Below, piece after piece: positions 10,421 through 19,506 of a stretch of DNA of 64,000 nt. The DNA is from Olavius algarvensis associated proteobacterium Delta 3 (GTDB taxonomy: Bacteria; Desulfobacterota; Desulfobacteria; Desulfobacterales; CAFBRK01): contig CAFBRK010000083.1 of assembly GCA_903231505.1 (NCBI GenBank), forward strand, positions 1 to 64,000. Reading direction: 5' to 3'. The position numbers were made by a program, and so were the translations under genes. Positions within the stretch are counted from its first letter, which is position 1. Each line of letters opens with the position of its first letter. The notes under the pieces are model-generated. The model saw only the letters and a list, made by a program, of their open reading frames with translations. It had not been told where the DNA came from and did no database searches.

Positions 10421-11617
10421 TTATAGCGTCACTTCCGGCAAATCATCCAGCCAACCACCGCTTTCTGTCAGCTGGCGCACCAGAAGCCGGGAAATTTCTT
10501 CCTCATGCCCGGATCGTGCGTGCAGTTGTTTGAGAACCAGTTTGTCACCGATCCGGCCATAGATCTCCAGTTTGCCGATATCATGGCCGATGATGTACTT
10601 GAATCGTTTCGCATAGCCGTCAAAATAGCGCCGCGCGCCGTCAACAATATCGACGCCTCTTCGCAGCGGCACCTGGAAGTGATGTCTGACGCGGGTCACC
10701 GGCATACACTGATACAGGTAATAGGGATTGACGCCGATACGTAACAGCCCATTCATCAAATCCACCAGCGCCTCCACGCTGTCATTGACACCGGCCAGCA
10801 ACACCGCCTGGTTGTTCACGGTAACGCCCGTGCTTCGGATTCGACGGACGGCCTCGGTCGATACGGGCGTGATTTCCTGGGCATGGTTGAAGTGCGTCGG
10901 GATAAAGAGGGTCTTTTCAGTGTTGAACTCTTTCAGCAGGGCGATCAGTTCATCATCGAATAACCGGAGGGGATACGATACCGGAACGCGTGATCCGATC
11001 CTGACATGGTTCAGATGCTCGATGTCTTTCAAGGCGTTCAACATTTTTCTGAGCACGTTTGTCGGCAGCATCAGCGGATCTCCGCCGGATAAAATGGCGT
11101 TGGTGATCTCCGGGTGTCGTGCAATGTAGCCAGCCGCCTTTTCAAAATTTTTTACCGTGAGATCATTGGGCAGGCCCACCATGCGTTTCCGGAAGCAATG
11201 CCGGCAGTACATGGCACAGTATTCGGATGTCACCACAAGGGCGGTGTAATCATACTTGTGCAACACGCCGTTGCCTTTGTTGTGCTTGTCGTCACCGTAC
11301 GGGTCCTTTGTGGTTTCGCCCATGGCTCCGGCAACGACAAGTTCCTGTGCATCCGGAACGCAAAGCCTGCGCACGGGGTCCTCCGGATTTTCAATATCGA
11401 TCAAGCTGAGGTAGTAACGTGGAATGTTCATGGGATGGATGTCGATGACCTTCCGCAGATCAGCTTCTTCTTCAGGGCTTAACGGAAGGTATTGCTTGAG
11501 TTCATCGACAGTGGTGATGTTGTTCTTGAGCTCTTTGCGGTAATCCAGTTGTGTCCAGTCAATATTCCCGAACATGGATTTTCCGGCGATTGTGTTTGGA
11601 ACACGATGGTTCTTCAT
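10421..11617 (-). CDS. KamA-family radical SAM aminomutase-like enzyme, substrate uncertain
   Basis: A 398-residue relative of lysine 2,3-aminomutase. The radical SAM cysteines are C134, C138 and C141 (CAMYCRHC). It keeps SGGDPLML and the YYLYQC segment, but the position that carries the lysine-recognising Asp in clostridial LAM (YQCD) is Met305, and the PGGGGK PLP-lysine loop is replaced by HDIGK, leaving K349 as the likely PLP lysine. It may therefore act on another amino acid. The ATG at 11617 has GGAG nine bases upstream; the longer frame upstream has no such support. It lies beside a polar amino-acid ABC transporter. Confidence 0.8.
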   Translation of the reverse strand: MKNHRVPNTIAGKSMFGNIDWTQLDYRKELKNNITTVDELKQYLPLSPEEEADLRKVIDIHPMNIPRYYLSLIDIENPEDPVRRLCVPDAQELVVAGAMGETTKDPYGDDKHNKGNGVLHKYDYTALVVTSEYCAMYCRHCFRKRMVGLPNDLTVKNFEKAAGYIARHPEITNAILSGGDPLMLPTNVLRKMLNALKDIEHLNHVRIGSRVPVSYPLRLFDDELIALLKEFNTEKTLFIPTHFNHAQEITPVSTEAVRRIRSTGVTVNNQAVLLAGVNDSVEALVDLMNGLLRIGVNPYYLYQCMPVTRVRHHFQVPLRRGVDIVDGARRYFDGYAKRFKYIIGHDIGKLEIYGRIGDKLVLKQLHARSGHEEEISRLLVRQLTESGGWLDDLPEVTL

Positions 11618-12110
11618 GGTGACCGACTCCAGTTTCTGAATAGTTGTTTCGCGCCCGCGCCTGTATCCGGAAAAGCGAGCGCAAGATTTGTTTGGCGACA
11701 GGTGCGAGGTTATGGTTGTGTCCAATCTCCGGTCGGAACAGACGAGGGGGTATTGCGCGGTGAACGGATACAATTTCTACGGTTAACGTTAATGCATGCG
11801 AATAACGGCCCTCTCCCGATTCTGCTGAGTGAGGTGAATTTGGATCGATGGCGAAGGTGCTTCTCCCAATACGCTGGAGAAGACGCCCAGGGGTTACCCG
11901 TCCGCCTGGGGCGGATAAACCTGCGGCGGCACCTGAGGCGGCCAGGGCGTGCCCGCCTCAGTCAAGGATCCAAGGGGCCACAGGGTCATATCACCCGACC
12001 CTTTGGCCCCGAATCGATCACCCCGACGCTACCGGGGTATCCGTCTTTTTCATGATCCAAACGACGACTAAATCGGGGATGAGCCTTTTGTAATCATTGC
12101 GTATGTGTGC
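11618..12110. other. Gene-free stretch between KamA-like and ABC ATPase genes
   Basis: No convincing gene was found in these 493 bases; the open frames here are short and mutually inconsistent. A CCCCG/CGGGG hairpin followed by TCTTTTT lies at about 12022-12053 on the plus strand. The leader of the KamA-like gene shows no riboswitch pattern that I recognise. Confidence 0.4.
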
Positions 12111-12845
12111 TCAATACCCGACGTGTTTTAGAAAATCCTTCAACCTGTCAGAGCTGGGAGATCTCAGGAGCGCCTCCGGATCACCGTCTTCCGCGATGCG
12201 GCCGTCGTCCATGAACAAAAGCCTGGAACCGGCTTTGCTGGCAAAACTCATTTCGTGGGTAACCACCACCATGGTAATGCCTTCCCGGGCGACGGCCGTC
12301 ATCACATTGAGAACCTCTTCGCGCAATTCCGGGTCCAGCGCCGAGGTGGGCTCGTCGAAAAGCATGATTTTAGGCTTTACCGCCATCGCCCGTGCAATCG
12401 CCACCCGTTGTTGTTGACCACCGGAAAGCTCGGCAGGATAGTGACTGCTCCGATCGGAAAGGCCGACTTTTTCCAAAAGATCATCGGCAATGGCCTTGGC
12501 CTCGCTACGGGAAGCGCCCCGGACTTTTCTTGGGCCAAAAGCGACATTATCCAGGGCGGTCATGTGCGGGAACAGGTAGAACAGCTGAAACACCATTCCA
12601 ACTTCCTTGCGAATTTCGCGGATCTGCCGCCTTTGACGGGGCAGACAAATGCCATTGACGATTAATTCTCCCGACGTGATAATCTCCAACCCGTTAATAC
12701 AGCGCAGCAGGGTTGACTTGCCCGAGCCTGAAGGCCCGACGATGACGACCACTTCTTTTTGCTCTATCGCCAGGTCGATGTCATGCAAAACTTCCACTTT
12801 GCCGAAACTTTTGCCGACGTCTCTGAATTCAATGACACCGCTCAT
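12111..12845 (-). CDS. Polar amino-acid ABC transporter ATP-binding protein (GlnQ/HisP type)
   Basis: A 244-residue ATPase with Walker A GPSGSGKSTLL, signature LSGGQQQR, Walker B IMLFDEPTSALDPE and the switch histidine in VVTHEMSF, all typical of the polar amino-acid uptake class. Its start overlaps the permease stop by four bases (ATGA). Together with the permease and binding-protein genes upstream it forms a complete importer. The substrate is unknown; the adjacent KamA-like gene makes a cationic or acidic amino acid a reasonable guess. Confidence 0.95.
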   Translation of the reverse strand: MSGVIEFRDVGKSFGKVEVLHDIDLAIEQKEVVVIVGPSGSGKSTLLRCINGLEIITSGELIVNGICLPRQRRQIREIRKEVGMVFQLFYLFPHMTALDNVAFGPRKVRGASRSEAKAIADDLLEKVGLSDRSSHYPAELSGGQQQRVAIARAMAVKPKIMLFDEPTSALDPELREEVLNVMTAVAREGITMVVVTHEMSFASKAGSRLLFMDDGRIAEDGDPEALLRSPSSDRLKDFLKHVGY

Positions 12846-13564
12846 ATGATCTGCATCCTTTTTTCGACGAACTTGAGCATCAGGGCCAACGCCGACGTCA
12901 TGATGAGGTAACAGACGGCAACCGCCGTCCAGATTTCCAGTGCCCTGAAATTACTGGCCATGATCTCTTGGCCCTGACGCGTCAACTCCCCCACACCGAT
13001 GACAATAAACAGGGAGGTGTCTTTCAGGCTGATGATAAACTGATTGCCAAGGGGGGGGATGGCGCGCTTGAAGGCGATTGGGCCGATGATGTTTGCGATC
13101 AACTGCAGCCGGCTGATTCCCATGGCCATACCGGCTTCGATCAGCCCCTTGTTTACGGACTCCACGGCGCCCCGCACGATCTCCGCCATATAAGCACCTG
13201 CGTTGATAATGATGGTAATGATGGCCGCGGTCAGGGCATTAAAGCGTACCCCTTTGATACCGGTGGACACTTCGATAAGCATCGGCAGGGCAAAGTAGAT
13301 AAACATGGCCTGAACGATGATGGGTGTTCCCCGGATCAACTCGATGTACATGATGGCAAGTTTTTGTCCCACGACGCCGAGCACCCGCCAAAAACCGTAG
13401 CTTTCACCACCCACGGCTCGGGTTCCGGTAAGCCGCAACAGCCCGGCCACGGTTCCCAGAACCATTCCCCCGGTGATTCCGATAATGGTGATGTACCAGG
13501 TCAACTTGGCCCCTTCGATCAAGGCAGGGATCGATTCAACGATGTATTTAAATTCAAAGCCCAT
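12842..13564 (-). CDS. Polar amino-acid ABC transporter permease (HisM/GlnP type)
   Basis: A 240-residue membrane protein with the family motif YIELIRGTPIIVQ near the first third and the coupling EAGMAMGISRLQ (EAA loop) in the middle, with about five spans. It is overlapped by the ATPase gene and lies about 210 bases after the binding-protein gene; the gap shows no gene and may carry a processing or attenuation hairpin. Only one permease gene is present, so the channel is probably a homodimer. Confidence 0.94.
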   Translation of the reverse strand: MGFEFKYIVESIPALIEGAKLTWYITIIGITGGMVLGTVAGLLRLTGTRAVGGESYGFWRVLGVVGQKLAIMYIELIRGTPIIVQAMFIYFALPMLIEVSTGIKGVRFNALTAAIITIIINAGAYMAEIVRGAVESVNKGLIEAGMAMGISRLQLIANIIGPIAFKRAIPPLGNQFIISLKDTSLFIVIGVGELTRQGQEIMASNFRALEIWTAVAVCYLIMTSALALMLKFVEKRMQII

Positions 13565-13777
13565 GATTTTCTTTTCGTCTTTACCTGAGCGGAGCGGATT
13601 TGGACGTGACCAAAACCTGTACTCGGTTTTAACGCGTCCCCCCGGTTATAGGCGTCACGCGTTGCATACCACCGCCGACCGTTCGGCGACGTACAGAGCC
13701 TGGGGCATCCGGTACGGCCATCCAACGGTGGCGCCGATGAATTCGATCGAACACTCCCGTCAACGGCGGGATAACCC

Positions 13778-14533
13778 TTATTCCGGTAATGTGCCGAACC
13801 ACTTCATGTAGATCTTGTCGTATTCACCATCTTCCTGCATTTCCAACAGAGCGATGTTGGCCTTGTCGCGCAACGCGCTGCCCTGCTGAAAGCCTATTCC
13901 GTAAAAGGCCGCCTTTACATCGGGGCCAACCGCTTTGACTCTGCCCTGGCCGGCCGTTTTGATGAAGTACAGGACGTTGGGTGTGTCATGCATGGCCGCG
14001 TCCGCCCCGCCGGTAACCACTTCCAGATAGGCCTGGTCGATATTGGGGAACTTGGTAACTTTTTTTGCGCCCAGGGTATTTACATAATCCACTGTGGCCG
14101 TTCCGGTCTTTACCGCCACCACTTTGCCTTTGAGATCCGCGGGGCCGTTGATGTCGGTATTTTCAGAGCGGACCATGACCTTTAAACCGGCCCTGAAGTA
14201 AGGATGTGAAAAGTCAATGGCTTTTTCTCTGCCGGATTTAATGAAGATAGCCGCAAGTACCACATCCAGGTTCCCTGTGGTCAACCCGGGAATAAGCCCG
14301 TTAAAATCCATGGGAATTAATTTGTAGTTCAGGTTTAGACGTTTGGCGATTCCGTCCCACAAATCAACGTCGAAACCGGTATACTTGCCGTCCTTGCCTT
14401 TGAATTCAAAGGGAACAAAGGCCGTGTCCACACCGACGCGTAAATCGGCGCCATACGCGGCACCGGCCACCGTCAGAATCATGACGATCGTAAGAATCGA
14501 AGAGATCCATTTGCTCTTGAGTGTCGTTTTCAA
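13778..14533 (-). CDS. Periplasmic amino-acid-binding protein (SBP_bac_3)
   Basis: A 251-residue solute-binding protein with a signal peptide (cleavage probably after AAYGA, near residue 28) and the typical start VGVDTAFVPFEFKGKDGKYTGFDVDL, given here only as a family landmark spanning residues 33 onward. The start codon is TTG at 14533 with a strong AAGGAGGAG seven bases upstream. It is the first gene of the importer operon. A perfect 14-bp inverted repeat lies about 120 bases upstream of it. Confidence 0.92.
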   Translation of the reverse strand: MKTTLKSKWISSILTIVMILTVAGAAYGADLRVGVDTAFVPFEFKGKDGKYTGFDVDLWDGIAKRLNLNYKLIPMDFNGLIPGLTTGNLDVVLAAIFIKSGREKAIDFSHPYFRAGLKVMVRSENTDINGPADLKGKVVAVKTGTATVDYVNTLGAKKVTKFPNIDQAYLEVVTGGADAAMHDTPNVLYFIKTAGQGRVKAVGPDVKAAFYGIGFQQGSALRDKANIALLEMQEDGEYDKIYMKWFGTLPE

Positions 14534-14650
14534 TTTCTCCTCCTTTTAATTTTGTATGTGATGAGAGTGGTATGTACACCACGCGGAGACTTCCAGGCAA
14601 TGAGCGGACCAACTTGATAGAAACACGCTATCTGTAATGGATTTGATTGT

Positions 14651-14692
14651 CAATCATATTTGCGCATTTTTTTATTTACGCAAATATGATTG
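14651..14692. promoter_or_regulatory. Perfect 14-bp inverted repeat upstream of the ABC importer
   Basis: CAATCATATTTGCG (14651-14664) and its exact complement (14679-14692) are separated by 14 AT-rich bases; an extra half-site TGATTG adjoins at 14644-14649, making TGATTG-T-CAATCA. It lies between the retropepsin-like gene end and the binding-protein gene start, upstream of the latter. The spacing and AT-rich centre suit an operator; a terminator for the retropepsin gene is less likely because that gene ends at 14710 with little T-run. Confidence 0.55.
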
Positions 14693-14709
14693 CATTTCGA
14701 GCCCGTGTA

Positions 14710-16563
14710 TCATCTGGGTGTCAGCGTGAGGATTCCGTCCTCCGACCGCATATCCACATTGAACCGGTTGAGGTAGTTTAGGCCCAGCAGGCCGAGTCCC
14801 GGTTGATTCGGGATATCCAGAACCAGGGCATTCACGCGCCGGACCGTCCACCCGTCGAGCTCGATGGCATCGAGTATGACCTCCCGGGCGGTGACCAGTC
14901 CGCCGGCAGTGTAAACTTGTCTCTTTGGTCCCGCGGATTCGATGGGAATACCGAGGCGGCGCGCCGTCGAACTTGGAATGGTGACCGTGGATGCGCCGGT
15001 ATCGATCAGAAAGTCCAGGGACACCTGACCGTTCAATGTCGCCAGGACCGGAATGTTTCTCGCACCGGGCGTAAACCGGATGACAATTTTACCCTCTAAC
15101 CCCTTGAGTTCCTGAATCTCTCTTTCGATATCCGTAACCTGGGTCTGGAGCGACACCGGGTAGCTTTTCGAATACAGCAACCTTTCCGCTTCGGTCCAAT
15201 CCCTGTCGAACAGGGCCAGACGGACCTCGAAAAGATGGATTTCCGGGTCATCCGGGAAATAGGATCGGGCGATCTCGAGTCGCCGGGCAACGCTCGCCCA
15301 GTCACCCTGTTCGGATAGCTCCTCCAGGTGCTGAACAGTGATGCTCCGGTGGAATGCGTTCAGACGGTTTGACGCCTCCGGATCGCCGGTTGATATGTAG
15401 TCCCGTACATCCTCGAGAGTTTCGACGGCGCCGGCCGCCCCATATAATTCTCCGGTTTCCCGGCTGACCAGGAGCAGAATATCGATATCGTCGATGTCAA
15501 GCAATACCCCGCGGTTGAAAAGGTCGAGGGCGGCGGAGGCATCGCCCTGGGAAGCAACCCTTCGGATGGTATCCATAATATCGGAATTTACAGTCTTGTC
15601 GCGAAGACGATCCGGTGTGTTGTCGATCGATAGTTTTTTGGGAAACTGAAATGCGGAGATCAATTCTTCGAGGCGCTGAAGGTCGCCCTGCCGGTTATCG
15701 GCAAGGGCCTGCAGGAATTTTTCCTCCCGGCTGTCGGCAAACGAGAGCCGGTAGTAGTCATCGATCTGCACCTCGATCCCCAGCCGCTGCCCCTCCCGGC
15801 CGTTCCAGAAAAAGGCGCCCTCTGCGCCGGCTCCAAAGGTCCAGCCGACCGCCCGGTTCTCCTGGAAAAAAACGCCAGGTCCGGATAACCCGGATGGAAG
15901 GGCGCAGGAGATAAAGTAGCCCTCTTCGACACATTCCCGAGGCGTAACGTTACCCAGACGCGTTCCCGTCTCCAATGAAATCCAGTCGATAGCGTTATCC
16001 TCGTTCCAGGGGTGCAGATCCGGCCCTTTCACCGGGGCAGGCAGCGCCGTTTGCCACAATCCGACCGTATCAAAATCCCGGAAAATTCCGCCCTCGATGG
16101 TGGTCTCCCCAACATCGGGGACCCGCACGCGCCATCGAAATCCCCCTTGACCGAGTCTCAAGGGTAACGCCATCCAGCCATTGTCGATGACCGGGGCCGG
16201 GGACTCGCTGATGAGGCCGCCGGTAATGTCTTCGATAATGACGGTCCCGACCGGCAGGTTGATCCGGCCCTGCTGAACCCTCGCCATACCGGTGGTTTGA
16301 TCCCGACCACTACCGGTGGCAGGGCCGGGAGTCCTCGGATTCTGTTGAGAAACCGCATCCGGGGAATCGCCTGACGGCCGATGGTAAATCTTGGTGCGCC
16401 ACAGGGCCAGGCTGGAAAGGACTACCGCAATTAGAAGGAATATACCGAAATAGACGGCTGTCCGACGACCACCGGGGTCCGGACTGACCTGGAGGTCATG
16501 GCCGCAGCGGCTGCAGAACTGAGCCTGAACGTCGACAGGGCTATGGCAGTTGGGGCATTTCAT
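14710..16563 (-). CDS. Membrane-anchored protein: zinc ribbon, one TM, C-terminal retropepsin-like protease domain
   Basis: A 617-residue protein starts with a zinc ribbon (CPNC near residue 3 and CSRC near 17), then a single span (about 36-55), a long linker with helical repeat-like sequence, and a C-terminal clan AA aspartic protease domain with DTGAS at 521-525 and LLGLNYL late in the domain, the pattern of bacterial retropepsin-like proteins (TIGR02281-like). It would face the periplasm if the ribbon is cytosolic. It follows cobA-hemD by 50 bases and is probably cotranscribed. Its substrate is unknown. Confidence 0.8.
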   Translation of the reverse strand: MKCPNCHSPVDVQAQFCSRCGHDLQVSPDPGGRRTAVYFGIFLLIAVVLSSLALWRTKIYHRPSGDSPDAVSQQNPRTPGPATGSGRDQTTGMARVQQGRINLPVGTVIIEDITGGLISESPAPVIDNGWMALPLRLGQGGFRWRVRVPDVGETTIEGGIFRDFDTVGLWQTALPAPVKGPDLHPWNEDNAIDWISLETGTRLGNVTPRECVEEGYFISCALPSGLSGPGVFFQENRAVGWTFGAGAEGAFFWNGREGQRLGIEVQIDDYYRLSFADSREEKFLQALADNRQGDLQRLEELISAFQFPKKLSIDNTPDRLRDKTVNSDIMDTIRRVASQGDASAALDLFNRGVLLDIDDIDILLLVSRETGELYGAAGAVETLEDVRDYISTGDPEASNRLNAFHRSITVQHLEELSEQGDWASVARRLEIARSYFPDDPEIHLFEVRLALFDRDWTEAERLLYSKSYPVSLQTQVTDIEREIQELKGLEGKIVIRFTPGARNIPVLATLNGQVSLDFLIDTGASTVTIPSSTARRLGIPIESAGPKRQVYTAGGLVTAREVILDAIELDGWTVRRVNALVLDIPNQPGLGLLGLNYLNRFNVDMRSEDGILTLTPR

Positions 16564-16613
16564 CAGGAAAGGTTCACGGGCTTCGAAGAAACGCGCTCTC
16601 GCGCAATGCCGGG

Positions 16614-18143
16614 CTACGGATTTGTGTAGTAATCGAGGATTGCGTCGATCAAACCCGGGATGGTAAAGTGCTTCGCTTCGATGTGAACGTCGAATCCGAG
16701 CTCTTTGGCGGTGTCCGACGTAATCGGGCCGATACTTGCCACGATCACATGTTCCATGAGGGAAGAAAAGCGGTCTTCGGGGATCAGCGCCTTGAAGTTG
16801 CGGACCGTAGAGGAACTGGTAAATGTGACCATGTCGACGCGACCGGCGTCCAGTTCCGCTGCCAGTTGTCCGGCTTCGTCTTCCACCGCCCGGGTTTGAT
16901 AGACCGTAATCTCATCCACGGCGGCACCCATCTTTGCGAGCTCGGCCGGAAGGATGGGCCTGGCTTCGGCGGCCCGGGGCAGCAGAATACGCTGCCCGTT
17001 GACATCTTCTTTTTCGAATGCTGCGATCACCGATTCGGCGCGGTAACTTTCCGGAATAATGTCGGTGGTGAGGCCAAATTCGCCCAGGCGAGCGGCTGTG
17101 GCCGGGCCGATGGCGGCGGTATGAAAATGTCCCAGGGAGCGGACATCTTTCCCCAACTCAAAGAGCCGTTTGAAGAAATAGCCGACACCGTTAACACTGG
17201 TAAAGACGATCCACTGATAGTCCGAGAGCCGGGCGATAGCACGATCCAGATCGGACCAGTCCGAGGGTGGCACGATTTCGATGGTAGGGCACTCCAGGAC
17301 CGCCGCGCCCATCTCCGAGAGACGCTGGACGACATCGCTGGCCTGTTGCCGGGCCCGGGTGACGACAATGCGTTTACCCAGCAGTGCCCGGTCTTCGAAC
17401 CATTTGAGTTTTTCTCGAAGCTGCACCACGCCACCAATGACAATAATCGCGGGCGCTTTAAAGCCGGCGGCTGTCACCCGTTCCGTGATGTTTTCCAACG
17501 TTCCGGTGACGGTCCGCTGGTGGGTGGTCGTGCCCCAGCGGACCAGGGCGGCCGGCGTATCCGCTGGCATTCCGTTTCCGGTCAACCGGGAGACGATGCT
17601 CGGCAGGTTTTTGACACCCATCAAAAAAACGAGCGTGCCGATCCCCCGGGCCAGGGATTTCCAGTCGATGCTCGTTTCGCTTTTTGTGGGATCTTCGTGA
17701 CCGGTAACAAACGCCAGGGTCGAGGTAAAATCCCGATGGGTTAGCGGGATGCCGGCATATGCCGGTGCCGCAATGGCCGATGTCACTCCGGGAACAATTT
17801 CAAAGGGGATTCCGGCAGATTCCAGAACCTCCGCTTCTTCACCGCCTCGTCCAAAGATAAAGGGATCACCGCCTTTCAGGCGTGTTACCATGTTTCCGGC
17901 CGTTGCCTTGTCGACCAGAAGTCGGTTTATCCCATCCTGGGACAGGGTGTGGTCCCCCCCTTTTTTCCCGACATATAAAATTTCCGCGTCTTCCCGGGCA
18001 TATTTGAGGAAGTCTTTTGCTGCCAGATAGTCGTAAATAACGACATCTGCAAGCTGGATGCACCGGCGCCCCTTGATCGTGATCAGTCCGGGGTCGCCCG
18101 GGCCGGCACCCACCAGGTAAACTTTTCCTTTTGAAGTTGTCAT
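16614..18143 (-). CDS. cobA-hemD: Fused uroporphyrinogen-III methyltransferase / uroporphyrinogen-III synthase
   Basis: A 509-residue two-domain enzyme. Residues about 5-245 are a SUMT (VYLVGAGPGDPGLIT, KGGDPFIFGRGGEE, then APAIIVIGGVV); residues about 255-505 are HemD (RIVVTRARQQA, FTSVNGVGYFF, TFTSSSTVRNF). It converts hydroxymethylbilane to uroporphyrinogen III and on to precorrin-2, the branch point for siroheme, cobalamin and the alternative heme route used by sulfate reducers. It follows hemC by 90 bases. Confidence 0.95.
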   Translation of the reverse strand: MTTSKGKVYLVGAGPGDPGLITIKGRRCIQLADVVIYDYLAAKDFLKYAREDAEILYVGKKGGDHTLSQDGINRLLVDKATAGNMVTRLKGGDPFIFGRGGEEAEVLESAGIPFEIVPGVTSAIAAPAYAGIPLTHRDFTSTLAFVTGHEDPTKSETSIDWKSLARGIGTLVFLMGVKNLPSIVSRLTGNGMPADTPAALVRWGTTTHQRTVTGTLENITERVTAAGFKAPAIIVIGGVVQLREKLKWFEDRALLGKRIVVTRARQQASDVVQRLSEMGAAVLECPTIEIVPPSDWSDLDRAIARLSDYQWIVFTSVNGVGYFFKRLFELGKDVRSLGHFHTAAIGPATAARLGEFGLTTDIIPESYRAESVIAAFEKEDVNGQRILLPRAAEARPILPAELAKMGAAVDEITVYQTRAVEDEAGQLAAELDAGRVDMVTFTSSSTVRNFKALIPEDRFSSLMEHVIVASIGPITSDTAKELGFDVHIEAKHFTIPGLIDAILDYYTNP

Positions 18144-18233
18144 TGAAGTCCCGTCGCCCGTTTAGCGGCATTGTTGCGTTTCATAACATCGTTGTACGAT
18201 TTTATTTCGATATTCGGATGTCGGAAAATGGCT

Positions 18234-19172
18234 TCATGGTTCCGATTCTGTTCCATATAGCTTGTCGAGAATTTTTCTGGCCCCCCTATCGAGCAGCATG
18301 TCTGCCAGTGCCGTTCCAATTTTCTCGGCGTCCTCCGGGGGGCCATCCAAGGATTCACGGATCACAGTCTTTCCGTCCAGGTCCGCCACCAGACCGGTCA
18401 CCTGCAGTCGGTCTTCCTCCAGGATCCCGTGACCGGCAATGGGAACCTGGCATCCGCCTTCGAGACGGGCCAGAAATGCACGCTCTGCGGTCACCACCGT
18501 TCGTGTTTCCGGATTTTCCATGGCGCTGAGGATGGGTTGTAGCGCATCATCCCCGTGACGGGATTCGATGCACAGGGCGCCCTGCCCGACGGCGGGCACC
18601 ATGAGGTGGACGTTCAGGTATTCGGTGATACGATCTTGAAGACCTAACCGGCGTACGCCGGCGGCTGCCAGGACGATGGCATCCAGGTCTTCGGTGTCGA
18701 GCTTTCGAATCCGTGTGTCGAGATTGCCGCGCAGCGGCACGATGTGAACATCAGGGCGGTGTGCGAGGAGCTGGGCGGCACGTCGCAGGCTGCTGGTGCC
18801 GATCCGGGCCCCTTCCGGAAGCTCGGAAAGGGTGTGATTCTTACGCGAGAAAAGCACATCAACCGGCAATTCCCGTTCGGGCACCGCCCCGATAACAAGA
18901 CCTTCCGGCAGTTCGGAGGGCATGTCCTTCATGCTGTGTACCGCCAAATCAACACGCCCATCCAGGATGGCTTCTTCGATCTCCTTTACAAAAAGCCCCT
19001 TGCCGCCCACCTTGGAAAGGGGAACATCCAGGATCTTATCGCCGACGGTCTTGATGGCGGTCAGCTCGACGATGGCATCCGGTTTGAGACTCAGGATACG
19101 GGATTGCACCCATCGCGCCTGCCAGAGGGCCAGCTGGCTCCCCCGGGTACCGATTCGTATCTGTTTGCCCAT
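18234..19172 (-). CDS. hemC: Porphobilinogen deaminase (hydroxymethylbilane synthase)
   Basis: A 312-residue enzyme with the family start RIGTRGSQLALWQA, the HSMKDMP motif and the dipyrromethane cofactor cysteine in GGCQVPIAG. The ATG at 19172 shares a base with the stop of the FmdB-type gene (TGATG), so the longer frame upstream was rejected. It supplies hydroxymethylbilane to the HemD half of the next gene. Confidence 0.96.
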   Translation of the reverse strand: MGKQIRIGTRGSQLALWQARWVQSRILSLKPDAIVELTAIKTVGDKILDVPLSKVGGKGLFVKEIEEAILDGRVDLAVHSMKDMPSELPEGLVIGAVPERELPVDVLFSRKNHTLSELPEGARIGTSSLRRAAQLLAHRPDVHIVPLRGNLDTRIRKLDTEDLDAIVLAAAGVRRLGLQDRITEYLNVHLMVPAVGQGALCIESRHGDDALQPILSAMENPETRTVVTAERAFLARLEGGCQVPIAGHGILEEDRLQVTGLVADLDGKTVIRESLDGPPEDAEKIGTALADMLLDRGARKILDKLYGTESEP

Positions 19173-19402
19173 CAGTGTCCGCAGCTCGAACAACCCGTTG
19201 CCGCACATCCGCTGCAGGCGGAGTCCGAAGCGGCTTTCTTGATCGTTTGACCGCCGCTTCCCTTGCTGACAAATCCACAGGCAGACATCAGGCGGCAGAC
19301 GTCGGTGCTGCAACATTCCGGGCATTCCGGTGTATCATTGCCCAGAATCAAGCATTCGAAGTCCTTGTTGCATGTTGCACAGTGATACTCGTATATGGGC
19401 AT
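19172..19402 (-). CDS. FmdB-family zinc ribbon protein
   Basis: A 76-residue protein beginning MPIYEYHCATC, with CxxC and a second CPEC pair that form the FmdB zinc ribbon (residues 8-36), then a Gly/Cys-rich tail ending CSGCAATGCSSCGH. The ATG at 19402 is the conserved family start and lies close to a purine-rich AGGGAGAAAC. It overlaps hemC by one base. The family is suspected to be regulatory, with no established function. Confidence 0.88.
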   Translation of the reverse strand: MPIYEYHCATCNKDFECLILGNDTPECPECCSTDVCRLMSACGFVSKGSGGQTIKKAASDSACSGCAATGCSSCGH

Positions 19403-19506
19403 TGTGTTTCTCCCTAATTCAATATCGTCGTGTTTCCTAAAACCGTTGCACGATTTAATGGAACAGCTCACCAACCCGGGCGATTGTGAAACTAAGTCTT
19501 TCCGAT

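Noticed and set aside
11618-12110. Lysine riboswitch before the KamA-like gene
   Set aside because: The conserved lysine-aptamer landmarks were not found in the leader.
19173-19325. N-terminal extension of hemC, and likewise of metW, gmhA-linked gene, thioesterase and several cassette genes
   Set aside because: The extensions cover neighbouring genes or attC sites and lack domain sequence; shorter starts have ribosome-binding sites or family starts.
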